A stretch of 64,000 nucleotides of DNA from G965276675 sp965276675. Its GTDB lineage: Bacteria > Acidobacteriota > Terriglobia > Terriglobales > Acidobacteriaceae. A program made the translations under genes and the position numbers. The notes beneath the pieces are model-generated. The model ran no database searches, was not told the origin of the DNA, and saw only the letters and a program-made list of their open reading frames with translations. The stretch is from contig OZ255624.1 of NCBI GenBank assembly GCA_965276675.1, forward strand, positions 2,232,001 to 2,296,000, given 5' to 3'. Shown here piece after piece: positions 8,108-16,900 of this stretch (position 1 is the first letter of the stretch; each line of letters starts with the position of its first letter).

Positions 8108-10585
8108 ATGCATCATTCACTCCAGCGCGCTCTGCGCTTCAGCGCTGCCGCCTCGCTTCTCCTCGCCACCGCTTCCACGATCGCGTATGCTGCCGAGGTG
8201 CGCGGGCGTGTTCTTGATCCACTAGGCGCACCTATCTACGGCGCCACCCTATCGCTCATTCAGAACGGCCGCATCGTTGGCACGGTGGCAAGTGGCAGCG
8301 ATGGTGGCTACATTCTTCGCACCAGCGAGAGTGGTCGTTTCTATGTCCTGGTGGTGAGTCCGACCTTCCGCCAGCTGCGCACGCAAAGCTTCTTTGCCGG
8401 CACGCTCCAGGCGCACACGGAGAATGTCGTGCTCGAGCCGGCCGATGTGCGCCAGGAGATCGTCGTCTCCGCCACTGGTACGCCGACTCCGCTCGCGCAG
8501 GTGAGCGCGTCGATCACGGCCGTTCCTCAGCCCGACTTTCGCACGCGTGCGTTTCTTCCGGACGCGCTGCGACAGGCGCCGGGGGTCTTTGTGGTGCAGC
8601 AGGGCATGTACGGCGGTCTCACGTCGCTTTTTGTGCGGGGCGGAACCTCGACCGCGAACCGAGTGGTGCTGGATGGCGTTCCAGTGGAGGATATTGGCGG
8701 CACCTTTGACTACTCCACGCTCGCAACCACCGGGATCAAGAGCTTCGAGATCTATCGCGGCCCCAATAGCGTGCTGTATGGTTCGGACGCCGCCGCGGGT
8801 GTGGTCAATTTGGAAACGCCGCAGGGCTCGACCGCATTCCCGTCGCTCTTCTATGAGGGTGATGCGGGAAACTTCCACACCTATCGCAACGAGGTGCAGG
8901 CGGGCGGCACGCACCGCAAGCTGGACTACTATGGTGGCCTCTCCGCCTTCCGCTCCTCGAACGCGCTGCCGAATGACGAGTACCACCTCAACACCGAGTC
9001 CGCGAACTTGGGTTATGCCATATCTGCAACCACCATTGTGCGCATTACAGGACGGAATAGCGATGCCGCCGTGGGACTGCCCGGAGCCTACAATCTCTTC
9101 GGGTTGACCAACGACGGCAAGCAGTCCGACCAGAACACCTACATGTCCGGCACCATCGAGAACCAGACGCGTGAATCCTGGCATAATCTGGTCCGCTACG
9201 GGCTGACGCGCAAGCGCGAGCAGTTCGCGCAGTGGTATCCAGCGGGCTTCCCGATCACGACTCCCGGATTTGACGGCAAGCCGGCCACGAATTACTACGG
9301 CAACGTGACTACCATTCGGGGCGCCAACGGCTACAGCGCGACCGGGCAGGCGGTGCTGAATTATGCCGGAACTTATCCGAATGCGAGCGATTCCGCCAAC
9401 AATCGCGACCAGCTTTACTTCCAGAGCGATTACAAGTTCACGCCACATGTGCTGGGGCTGTTTGGGTTTCGCTATGAGAATGAGCGCGGCGCGTACCATA
9501 ACGCCAGCTTTGGCGAGCGCTTCCCGTTGGAGCGGACGAACTACGACTACATCGGCGAGCTCCAAGGTGACTTTAAAAATCGCATCTTCTACTCGCTTGG
9601 TGGAGATATTGAGAAGAATCAGCTCTACGGCACAGTAGGGCAGCCGCGGATTGGGCTGTCGTACTATCCGGTGCGGCCCGGAGCTGGCATCGCTCATGGA
9701 ACTAAGCTGAAGTTCAACTTTGCCAAGGGCATTCAGGAGCCGGACCTCTTCTCGCAGTTTGATTCACTGGCTGCCATCCTGGACCAGAATGGTGATGGCG
9801 CCATCGTGCAGCAGTACCGCATCGGGCCGCTTGGGGGGCAAACCTCGCGCAGCTACGATGGCGGCGTGGAGCAGAGCTTCCTGAGCCAGCGGGTGCTGCT
9901 GAACGCTACGTACTTCCACAACCAGTTCGGTAATCAGATCGAGTTCGTAAGTGCGGGCGACCTCCAGCAGCTGGGCGTGCAACCCTCGGTGATCGCGGTG
10001 CTGAACCAGACATTGGGTGGGGCGGATGTCAACACGCTCGCGTACCGGGCTCAGGGCGCGGAGGTTGAGGTGCAGTCGCAGATCGTAAGCCACTTGTTTG
10101 CGCGCGGCGGATACACCTATACCGATGCTGTTGTGCAGCGGTCGTTTGCGTCGAGCGCAACGGGGCCGGTGGTCAATCCATTCCTGCCGGGGATTGAGGT
10201 TGGCGCCAGTTCACCGCTAGTAGGGGCACGGCCTTTCCGCCGGCCTCCCCATGCCGGTTTCGTAGGCGTGACGTATACGCGCAAGCAGTGGTTTGGGCAG
10301 GTAGCTGGGGCGTTCGCAAGCCGCAGTGATGATTCTACGTTTCTGGCGTTTTCGAGCCTCGCAGGCGACAATTCTTTGCTGTTACCGAATCGCAATCTGG
10401 ACGCGGCTTACGCCAAAATCGATGCTGGCGGAAGTTATCAGGTGCTGCCCTGGCTGGGGGTGTACGCGCAGGTGAATAATTTGGTGGGCGATCAGCACAT
10501 CGGGCCGATTGGATATCCGTCCCTGCCGCTTAACTTCAGGACGGGGCTGCGGCTTTCCTGGGGTTTAGGGCAGAAGAACCAGTAG
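8108..10585 (+). CDS. TonB-dependent outer membrane receptor with N-terminal carboxypeptidase-regulatory-like domain
   Basis: 825 residues. A signal peptide (cleavage near AYAAEV) is followed by a carboxypeptidase-regulatory-like beta-sandwich (about residues 28-105, RVLDPLGAPIYGATL). The plug domain covers about residues 130-230 (LFVRGGTSTANRVVLDGVPV, FEIYRGPNSVLYGSDA), and the C-terminal barrel has the terminal aromatic strand LSWGLG. Such receptors import siderophores, cobalamin, sugars or other large ligands using TonB energy. The plug style resembles BtuB/vitamin or sugar receptors but the ligand is unknown. The last 93 codons (from 10307) are repeated exactly at 12906-13184. It converges on the lipase maturation factor gene. 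Confidence 0.92.
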   Translation: MHHSLQRALRFSAAASLLLATASTIAYAAEVRGRVLDPLGAPIYGATLSLIQNGRIVGTVASGSDGGYILRTSESGRFYVLVVSPTFRQLRTQSFFAGTLQAHTENVVLEPADVRQEIVVSATGTPTPLAQVSASITAVPQPDFRTRAFLPDALRQAPGVFVVQQGMYGGLTSLFVRGGTSTANRVVLDGVPVEDIGGTFDYSTLATTGIKSFEIYRGPNSVLYGSDAAAGVVNLETPQGSTAFPSLFYEGDAGNFHTYRNEVQAGGTHRKLDYYGGLSAFRSSNALPNDEYHLNTESANLGYAISATTIVRITGRNSDAAVGLPGAYNLFGLTNDGKQSDQNTYMSGTIENQTRESWHNLVRYGLTRKREQFAQWYPAGFPITTPGFDGKPATNYYGNVTTIRGANGYSATGQAVLNYAGTYPNASDSANNRDQLYFQSDYKFTPHVLGLFGFRYENERGAYHNASFGERFPLERTNYDYIGELQGDFKNRIFYSLGGDIEKNQLYGTVGQPRIGLSYYPVRPGAGIAHGTKLKFNFAKGIQEPDLFSQFDSLAAILDQNGDGAIVQQYRIGPLGGQTSRSYDGGVEQSFLSQRVLLNATYFHNQFGNQIEFVSAGDLQQLGVQPSVIAVLNQTLGGADVNTLAYRAQGAEVEVQSQIVSHLFARGGYTYTDAVVQRSFASSATGPVVNPFLPGIEVGASSPLVGARPFRRPPHAGFVGVTYTRKQWFGQVAGAFASRSDDSTFLAFSSLAGDNSLLLPNRNLDAAYAKIDAGGSYQVLPWLGVYAQVNNLVGDQHIGPIGYPSLPLNFRTGLRLSWGLGQKNQ
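10307..10585 (+). repeat. 279-bp direct repeat, copy 1 (3' end of TonB receptor gene)
   Basis: The last 279 bases of the receptor gene, including its stop codon, recur base for base at 12906-13184 in the same orientation, offset 2599. Identity begins at the GGGGCGTTCGC stretch and ends exactly at the TAG; the sequences after the stop (gcagcc versus atcttc) differ. The two copies bracket the lipase maturation factor gene and a recQ tail. Confidence 0.97.
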
Positions 10586-10644
10586 GCAGCCCCTCCCCGT
10601 AATTAGTACGCTACGGCTGCAAACCTCTCGCGAGGTGAAGCATG

Positions 10645-12267
10645 CTATTCATGCGGACCAGCCAGTCTCTGCTCCTCCGTGAGGCGGATCTGCCCGTCCG
10701 GTCCGCGCGCGAAATCCGGCGCGTAGGCGCCCAGCAGTTCTCGACGCCACCAATTACCAGTGCGTCGCCTCTCGGCTTCCGATGTGAACCAGTACTGCCA
10801 TAGGACGGAGCGCACCATGCGGGGTGGATGACGGGGAAAGGGATTTCCCGCAAACAGTGCCAGCACATCCGGATCGTTGTTCAAGAGCAGCTCCTGTGTG
10901 CGAGGCACGATCGGATACTGCGTCCACTCGCCCAGGGAGGCAAACCATAAATTCCAGTCGAATCTCGGCTGATACGGAGCGTACAGGCCCGGCGCTGCGT
11001 TGATCGCCTGCGGTTTATAGCGGAAGGGATACGCACTCCAGTGCACGCCATCGTCCGATCCCTGGAACTCAATCTCGTAGCGTCCGCGCGTCATCACGGC
11101 AAAGAGCCCGTATTCGTTCGCAATCCTGAACGGCGCCAGCGCCCGGACCGGCGCGACGGGCAGCGGCACTCCCCGCCACACCAATCGCAGGAGCAGAAAC
11201 GTCGTCACGTAGCCGATGGAGGTCAGCAGCACGATGGCGAGCGCCCGTCGTATCGCACGCAAATGCAGGATTGGCAGCCTCGTCGTCCCGGCGTGGACGG
11301 AGGGCAGTTGCTCCTCCTCCGCATCCTTCGTAGCAACCGGGATAGAGGTATTCCGGATCGGAAAGAGCCGCTGTCGCAAGGACGACAGGGCCCGGTCATC
11401 CAGCAGCAGAAAGCCCAGCGCCAGCACCAGGTAGTTCAGAAAGGTGTAGTTCGCAGTCAGGATGACGCCGGTCTGCCAGACCGTTACGAGGAGAGAGCAG
11501 AACAGCCGCACGCGCCGTGGCAGCACTGCCAGCCAAACTAGTCCGAGTTCGAGCACCAGCGTCACCAGTGTAGTGCCCTTGTGGAACCATAGCGGCAGAT
11601 GCGCGATATACCATCCGATCCAGGTGGGCAGCGGACCGTTCTGGTAGTAGTCGTTCATCGCGGTCAGGTTGCGCCATTCCGGATCGCCGCTGAGCAGCTT
11701 CACCAGCCCTGATTCGAAGTAGATCCGGAACCATTCCCACAGGAACAGGTAGTAGCTCGCGCGCGAGGGCGGAGCGGCGGTCCCGAGTCCGGGCCGCAGT
11801 CCGGGTGGCGCTAGAAAGAGCGCGAGACAGCCTGCCTCCAGCAGCATCCCGTCCGACTGGTAGCCGGAAAAGTCTTCGGCCGCGGCAACAAACGAGAGAA
11901 AGCAGGCGAAGCAGGTCGCCAGCATCCCACGCGGCCAGATGTTCAGGGTAAGCAGCGCCGCAGCGGCCATACCCACCCAGCAAAGCGCAAGCAGCGCATG
12001 CGCACCGGCGTCTACCCAAAGCAGAGTGGGCGCATACCAGAAACGTAAGCCGCCCAGTGCCCGTCCGATGGTTTGGAGATACTCGACCGCCGGAAGAATG
12101 CCATCCGGCCCGATTAGTCCCTTGATCTGGAAGACCAGGGAGAAGAATGCCGAGAAGTAGATGAGGCCAAGAGCGCGCAGGAACAGCCAGCGCGGAAGCA
12201 GCCGGTCGTGCAGGCCGCATTCCGGCGCGAACAGCCATTGCAGCCGGGAAGCACTTTCAGGTTCCAT
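10645..12267 (-). CDS. Lipase maturation factor family membrane protein
   Basis: 540 residues with several membrane helices in the N-terminal 320 residues (WLFLRALGLIYFSAFFSLV, LLALCWVGMAAAALLTL, TLVTLVLELGLVWLAVLP). A soluble C-terminal domain contains YEIEFQGSDDGVHW and RFDWNLWFA. These blocks match the lipase maturation factor (LMF1/LMF2-like) family, which in vertebrates is an ER membrane protein needed for folding of lipases; the bacterial role is not established. The conserved FxSGLVKLLSGDPxW block is clear (FESGLVKLLSGDPEWRN). The gene lies convergent to the TonB receptor and inside the interval bounded by the 279-bp direct repeats. Confidence 0.87.
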   Translation of the reverse strand: MEPESASRLQWLFAPECGLHDRLLPRWLFLRALGLIYFSAFFSLVFQIKGLIGPDGILPAVEYLQTIGRALGGLRFWYAPTLLWVDAGAHALLALCWVGMAAAALLTLNIWPRGMLATCFACFLSFVAAAEDFSGYQSDGMLLEAGCLALFLAPPGLRPGLGTAAPPSRASYYLFLWEWFRIYFESGLVKLLSGDPEWRNLTAMNDYYQNGPLPTWIGWYIAHLPLWFHKGTTLVTLVLELGLVWLAVLPRRVRLFCSLLVTVWQTGVILTANYTFLNYLVLALGFLLLDDRALSSLRQRLFPIRNTSIPVATKDAEEEQLPSVHAGTTRLPILHLRAIRRALAIVLLTSIGYVTTFLLLRLVWRGVPLPVAPVRALAPFRIANEYGLFAVMTRGRYEIEFQGSDDGVHWSAYPFRYKPQAINAAPGLYAPYQPRFDWNLWFASLGEWTQYPIVPRTQELLLNNDPDVLALFAGNPFPRHPPRMVRSVLWQYWFTSEAERRRTGNWWRRELLGAYAPDFARGPDGQIRLTEEQRLAGPHE

Positions 12268-12337
12268 CGAAGTCTGGGCTCTCGTTGAGGGTGGCCGCTA
12301 TTTTCGGATTCAACCCTGATCAGTTTAGATGGTGCGG

Positions 12338-12369
12338 CTGCGTCGCTGCGCGACTTCGCTCAGGATGAC
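12338..12369. repeat. Dispersed acidobacterial repeat, short copy A
   Basis: The sequence ctgcgtcgctgcgcgacttc followed by gctcaggatgac is shared, with small changes, with a longer copy at 12622-12680 and a diverged copy at 57031-57073. Read on the minus strand it gives the CATCCTGAGCG block. It supplies the stop codon (12360-12362) that ends the recQ-tail frame. Confidence 0.7.
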
Positions 12370-12905
12370 GGGCCTTGAGATTCCTCGGCGCAGAGGTGAC
12401 AGAGGTCGGCGCCGAAGCGGTCCAGTTTATTGGGGCCGATGCCGTTGATGGCGCCTAACTGCCCGAGCGTTGTGGTGCGGGCGCGAGCTACCGAACGGAG
12501 CACGGTGTCGCCGAAGATGAAGTAGGGTGGGGTGCCGTTTTTGCGGGAGAGCTCCAGCCGCCAGGAGCGCAGTTTGGCTTCCAGGGCTTGCTCGGAGGAA
12601 GAGAGCGGCTCTTCCGATGGTGCAAAATGCAGGTCCTTGGACTGCGTCGCTGCCGCGACTCCGCTCAGGATGACAGATTTTGAGATCGGTGCTCGTGTGT
12701 TTTGCTGCTGCGTGCACGCTTGCCCGATGTCGATCCAGAGCGTGATGTTACTTCTATGCGCGAACGCGAGCGGCGTGGCGTCGGTTCGTTGTCATCGTCG
12801 ACGCCGGCACGCATCCGTATGTCAAGCCGTACGCCTTGTTCGTGCTCCTCGCCTTCGCGCGTAAGGCTGGCTTTGCGATAGGCGATTGTCTTGTCGTCCT
12901 TTTCG
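12360..12905 (-). pseudogene. Truncated recQ helicase remnant (linker and HRDC domain only)
   Basis: On the minus strand, starting at the repeat junction at 12905, the sequence encodes EKDDKTIAYRKASLTREGEE, resembling the end of the RecQ winged-helix region, and a basic linker (PRRSRSR, GKRARSSK). It then runs into a stop in the dispersed repeat. In a different frame a complete HRDC domain follows (LRSWRLELSRKNGTPPYFIF, VLRSVARARTTTLGQLGAI, NGIGPNKLDRFGADLC), ending at 12360. HRDC binds DNA structures at the C-terminus of RecQ. The whole ATPase core is missing; the 279-bp receptor copy sits where it should begin. The frame is also broken at the dispersed repeat near 12675, so no functional helicase can be made. 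Confidence 0.8.
12622..12680. repeat. Dispersed acidobacterial repeat, long copy B (CHPERSRG type)
   Basis: About 59 bases from gcaaaatgcaggtccttgga to ctcaggatgacagatttt. On the minus strand one frame reads CHPERSRG, the well-known tell-tale of dispersed repeats in acidobacterial genomes. It interrupts the recQ remnant between the basic linker and the HRDC domain and causes its frame change. Confidence 0.75.
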
Positions 12906-13184
12906 GGGGCGTTCGCAAGCCGCAGTGATGATTCTACGTTTCTGGCGTTTTCGAGCCTCGCAGGCGACAATTCTTTGCTGTTACCGAATCGCAATCTGGA
13001 CGCGGCTTACGCCAAAATCGATGCTGGCGGAAGTTATCAGGTGCTGCCCTGGCTGGGGGTGTACGCGCAGGTGAATAATTTGGTGGGCGATCAGCACATC
13101 GGGCCGATTGGATATCCGTCCCTGCCGCTTAACTTCAGGACGGGGCTGCGGCTTTCCTGGGGTTTAGGGCAGAAGAACCAGTAG
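12906..13184 (+). pseudogene. Duplicated 3' end of TonB receptor gene (direct repeat copy 2)
   Basis: This is an exact copy of 10307-10585, encoding the last 93 residues of the receptor (from GAFASRSDDSTFLAF to GLGQKNQ) without plug domain, signal peptide or start region. It cannot fold as a receptor. The left junction is inside the recQ remnant and shares a short run of G residues with the original site. The right end stops exactly at the receptor's TAG. Perfect identity implies a recent event or an assembly artefact. Confidence 0.95.
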
Positions 13185-13901
13185 ATCTTCTCTCTCCTCT
13201 TTCATCCTAATCACTGCAATGTTTTAACTTAGGATAGAATTGCTGCACTCATCCTCTGCCATTACACGCAAAATTGTGTCAGCAAAGATTTAAAAGAGTA
13301 GCGCGGGAGGCGAGACTCTGCGACGGACACAGGATGGGCGCGAGCCTACGACGACGATTGCTGCTGAAGATAATCGAGGTCACGCAGTGAAACGGACCGA
13401 GCGCGAAGCGTTCGCCGGAACGATCCGCGCATCCCGCTGCAGACCTTGACGCGTTTGGCCGGAATCTATGCCCAATTCGGAACATTCGGACGGTAACCAC
13501 CACTGGGCACCAAGGATTGAGCAGATTTCATTCGAAAGTGGTTTTCAATCGTTCAAAGTTGAGGTTTACTTACAGGTGAGCTTTGGCAGTGCGCAATCGA
13601 ACTTCTGGGTGAGAACGAAGAACCGAAGTGATAGTGCATGTCGCGAGAGGTAAACGGAGTGAAGCTAGGTGCGGACTCAATCGGCATTTGGCCCAGAATT
13701 CAGCGAAGTACGAAGCACGTGTAAGGCCGCAAACCAAGGAATGCAGCACATTTGTTTCCTCAGCTTGGATGACCGTCAGGTTTGGTTATAGTTTGCGAAG
13801 CGAAGTGGTCTGGTGGACACCAGACCGCACTCAGCCGTCAGGTGCGCTCCATCTAGGGCATACCAGTAGAACGGTCAACTGCACCTCTTCACTCTTTCAG
13901 G
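13185..13901. other. 717-bp region without a convincing gene, upstream of the S53 gene
   Basis: Short open frames here lack coding character and ribosome binding sites. Near the downstream end a perfect 8-bp hairpin, GGTCTGGT-GGAC-ACCAGACC (13807-13826), sits between two copies of CCGTCAGGT. The first roughly 60 bases after the repeat copy are pyrimidine-rich (cttctctctcctctttcatc). The region may contain a long leader for the S53 gene; no known riboswitch is recognised. Confidence 0.5.
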
Positions 13902-16900
13902 ATGGCTATGTCACGACAACTCTTCTCTAAGCTTTGGATTTCTAGGCCCCGGATCCGTGTCTCTCTTCCACTGCTGGCCCTCGGCATGGGATGCACAATC
14001 CTCCCGGCGCAAACGACGGCGCAGGTTGTGCCACGCGTCCTCGGACCCGCTGCTGGTTCGGCGTATGTGCCGCTCAAGGGCAATATGCTTCCCCTTGCAC
14101 ATTCGCAATTCGACAGAGGCGCCGTGCCCGAATCCACCACAACTGGACACATGGTCATGGTCCTCAAGATGAGTGCTGCACAGCAGTCGTCCCTGGACAA
14201 ATTATTGGCGGCGCAACAGGACCCAAAGTCGGCGAGCTTCCATCACTGGCTCACGCCTGAGAGTTTTGGAAAGCAGTTTGGCGTTGCGGATGCTGATATC
14301 CAAAGCGTAACCAGCTATCTTGCATCACAGGGTTTCTCTGTCGGCCGCGTCTTCCAAAACAAGATGGCGATTGAGTTCTCCGGGACCACCGCGCAGGTGC
14401 AGAGTGCGTTCAAGACGAGCATCCATAGCTATGCCGTCAACGGCCAGACATTCAAAGCCAATAGCAGCGAACCACAAATCCCGGCGGCACTTGCGCCTGT
14501 TGTTGCTGGCATCACGGGTCTGAATGACTACAAGGCACCCTCCGTTGCCAGCGCGCAGAAGATTCAGATGGACCCGGGCACGCATAAGGCCCACGCTCTA
14601 TATAGCGATGTGGGCAATGACGTCGAGTCAGTGACACCCGGTGACCTGGCGAAGATCTACGATATTCCTGCGCAGTACACCGGCGCGGGTGTGACGGTCG
14701 GCGTGATCGGCGATTCGAACATCAACGTTAACTACATCTCGAACTACCGCAAGACCTTTGGACTGCCAGCCGGAACACCCACGGTGGTTGTGGACGGAAA
14801 CGATCCTGGCATCACCACAGATGCGGACACAGGTGTGACGCAGATTGAACTAATCGCCGCGGTCGCGCCCCTGGCGAAGGTGAACTACTACATCTCTGGC
14901 TCCTCCGATCCCGAAAGCATGCAGGGGGGCACCAGCATTGCCCTGGCGACCATTCACGCGCTTGAGGATAACGACGTGCAGGTCATTGCTTTCGGGTCCG
15001 ACAGTTGCGAGAAGACATTGGGCGTCGCTGGAAACGTTGTCTTTGGGAGTATCTGGCAGCAGGCTGCGGCGCAAGGCATTACGGTAGTCGCAGCCGCGGG
15101 TAACGAGGGTGCGGCCGGGTGCGATCAGGCGCCCATCTTCGGAGGGCCTAGCAGTGCAACTCAGGGGCTAGCTGTGAATGGGTATGCCTCTAGTCCTTAT
15201 GTCACTGCCGTGGGCGCGACCGACTTTTTCTATGGTCCTACGGGAACGGTGAGTCAGTCAGGCGGCTTCACCCAGGATCCCACAATTCTGAAGTACTGGC
15301 TGAACAACGGGAACTCCAGCTATACCTCAGCAATTGGGTACATCCCAGAGCAGCCCTGGACCCTTTCGTATCAGGCAACCAATCAGTTCACCTCTACTCC
15401 TGTGGTTGCGGCGAGTGGCGGCGGCGTAAGCACCCTGGGACGGGTGACGCCGGATGATCCGAGTGCCGACCAATTCTTCCAGATCCCCTGGCCACAGCCG
15501 TCATGGCAAGTGCCAGTCGTGGGCAAGATCTCGACCACTGCACGTGTTGTGCCTGATGTCGTCATGTTCGGGGGAACGCTCTCGAATGGCAGCACCTATG
15601 CACTCTGCCTGCAAGCGGATGAGTGCGTGAACGGAGCTCCCGGTTCATTGGTCTACACCGTTGGCGGCGACACCAGAGGCGCAAGTGCAGTTTTCTCTGG
15701 CGTTGCGGCACTGATCGTCCAACAAAAGGGTGTGCAGGGCAACATCAATCCAACGCTCTACTCTCTGGCGCAAACGACGCCGCTGGCCTTCCACGACATC
15801 ACCAATGGTACAAATGCAGTTGACTGCACCAGCGGCAGTCCCAACTGCGGCGCTAACGGTTACACGAGCGACGGTGGTGCTCTCGCCTATCAAGCAACTG
15901 CCGGGTACGACGCGGCTAGCGGCCTGGGTTCGGTCGATGTGGCGACCTTGATCCAGAACTGGAAAAACCCGAACAGCACCGCAGCTACGATCAGCTTTAC
16001 AATCACGCAACCTGGAACAAACACTCCGATCGGATCTCCGCACTTTGGCGATCCAGTTCAGTTCAACCTTACCGTCTCTGGAACCGGAGGAACGCCAACG
16101 GGGGATGTCACGATCGTGACCACGAGCCCATTGACTGCAAACGCCGCCCAGCAGCGGCTAACGCTCTCTGGCGGATCAGCGAGCGCTGTCAGCACTCTCT
16201 TGCCTGGTGGTACCTACCAAGTCACGGCGCGTTACGGGGGGGATGCCACTTTTGCTCCAGTGGTGTCGACTCCGGTCAGCATCACGATCTTCCAGAGTGC
16301 AAGCAAATTGACAGTGATCAGCCAAAGCGTGCCGAACAATGGCAGCGTTGCCTATGGAGCCCCGGTCTCGATCGGAGTGGAACCATTTCTGGCCTCCGGC
16401 GCTAACGCAGGAACCCCAACCGGCTCGGTTCAGGTGAGGGATACGTCCAGCAATGGCGTCATTACGACACTTCCTCTCAGCTCCTTCGGCTTCGCGACAT
16501 TCACTTCTTCGTCGCTGGCTGCGGGCAGCCACGGGATCTACTTCACCTATGGCGGCGACGCATCTTATGGGAGCACGCAGCTCTTCCCTCCCATACAGTT
16601 CACCGTGCAGCCCCTGGCCACAACAACCTCGCTGATAACCAGTGAGCCTCAGATCGTCTCTGGGAATTCCAGTGTGAACCTGATTGCCACCGTCACAGCA
16701 TCCGCGAACAGGGGCGCCGCGCCGGCCGGCTTTGTCAATTTTCAGCTTGCCAACGGAACATTGCTTGGAACCGCCCTGCTTCAGGCCGGTTTCGATGCGA
16801 ATGGTAACTCTGTCGCCACCGCTCGCATTCGCAGTCAGGGCTCTGCCTTTAGCCCTGGGACTAATATCGTGACTGCTTCCTTTCTTCCTGAAGGGAGCAA

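Noticed and set aside
8249..9697. 482-codon open frame on the minus strand inside the TonB receptor gene
   Set aside because: Shadow of a high-GC gene; its translation has no recognisable domain and the plus-strand receptor is unambiguous.
13680..13830. Possible c-di-GMP (GEMM) riboswitch in the S53 leader
   Set aside because: Some GCAAACC-like sequence is present, but the conserved GEMM core and pairing were not found.
13279..13930. Several short open frames in the gap before the S53 gene
   Set aside because: No coding character, ribosome binding sites or recognisable motifs.
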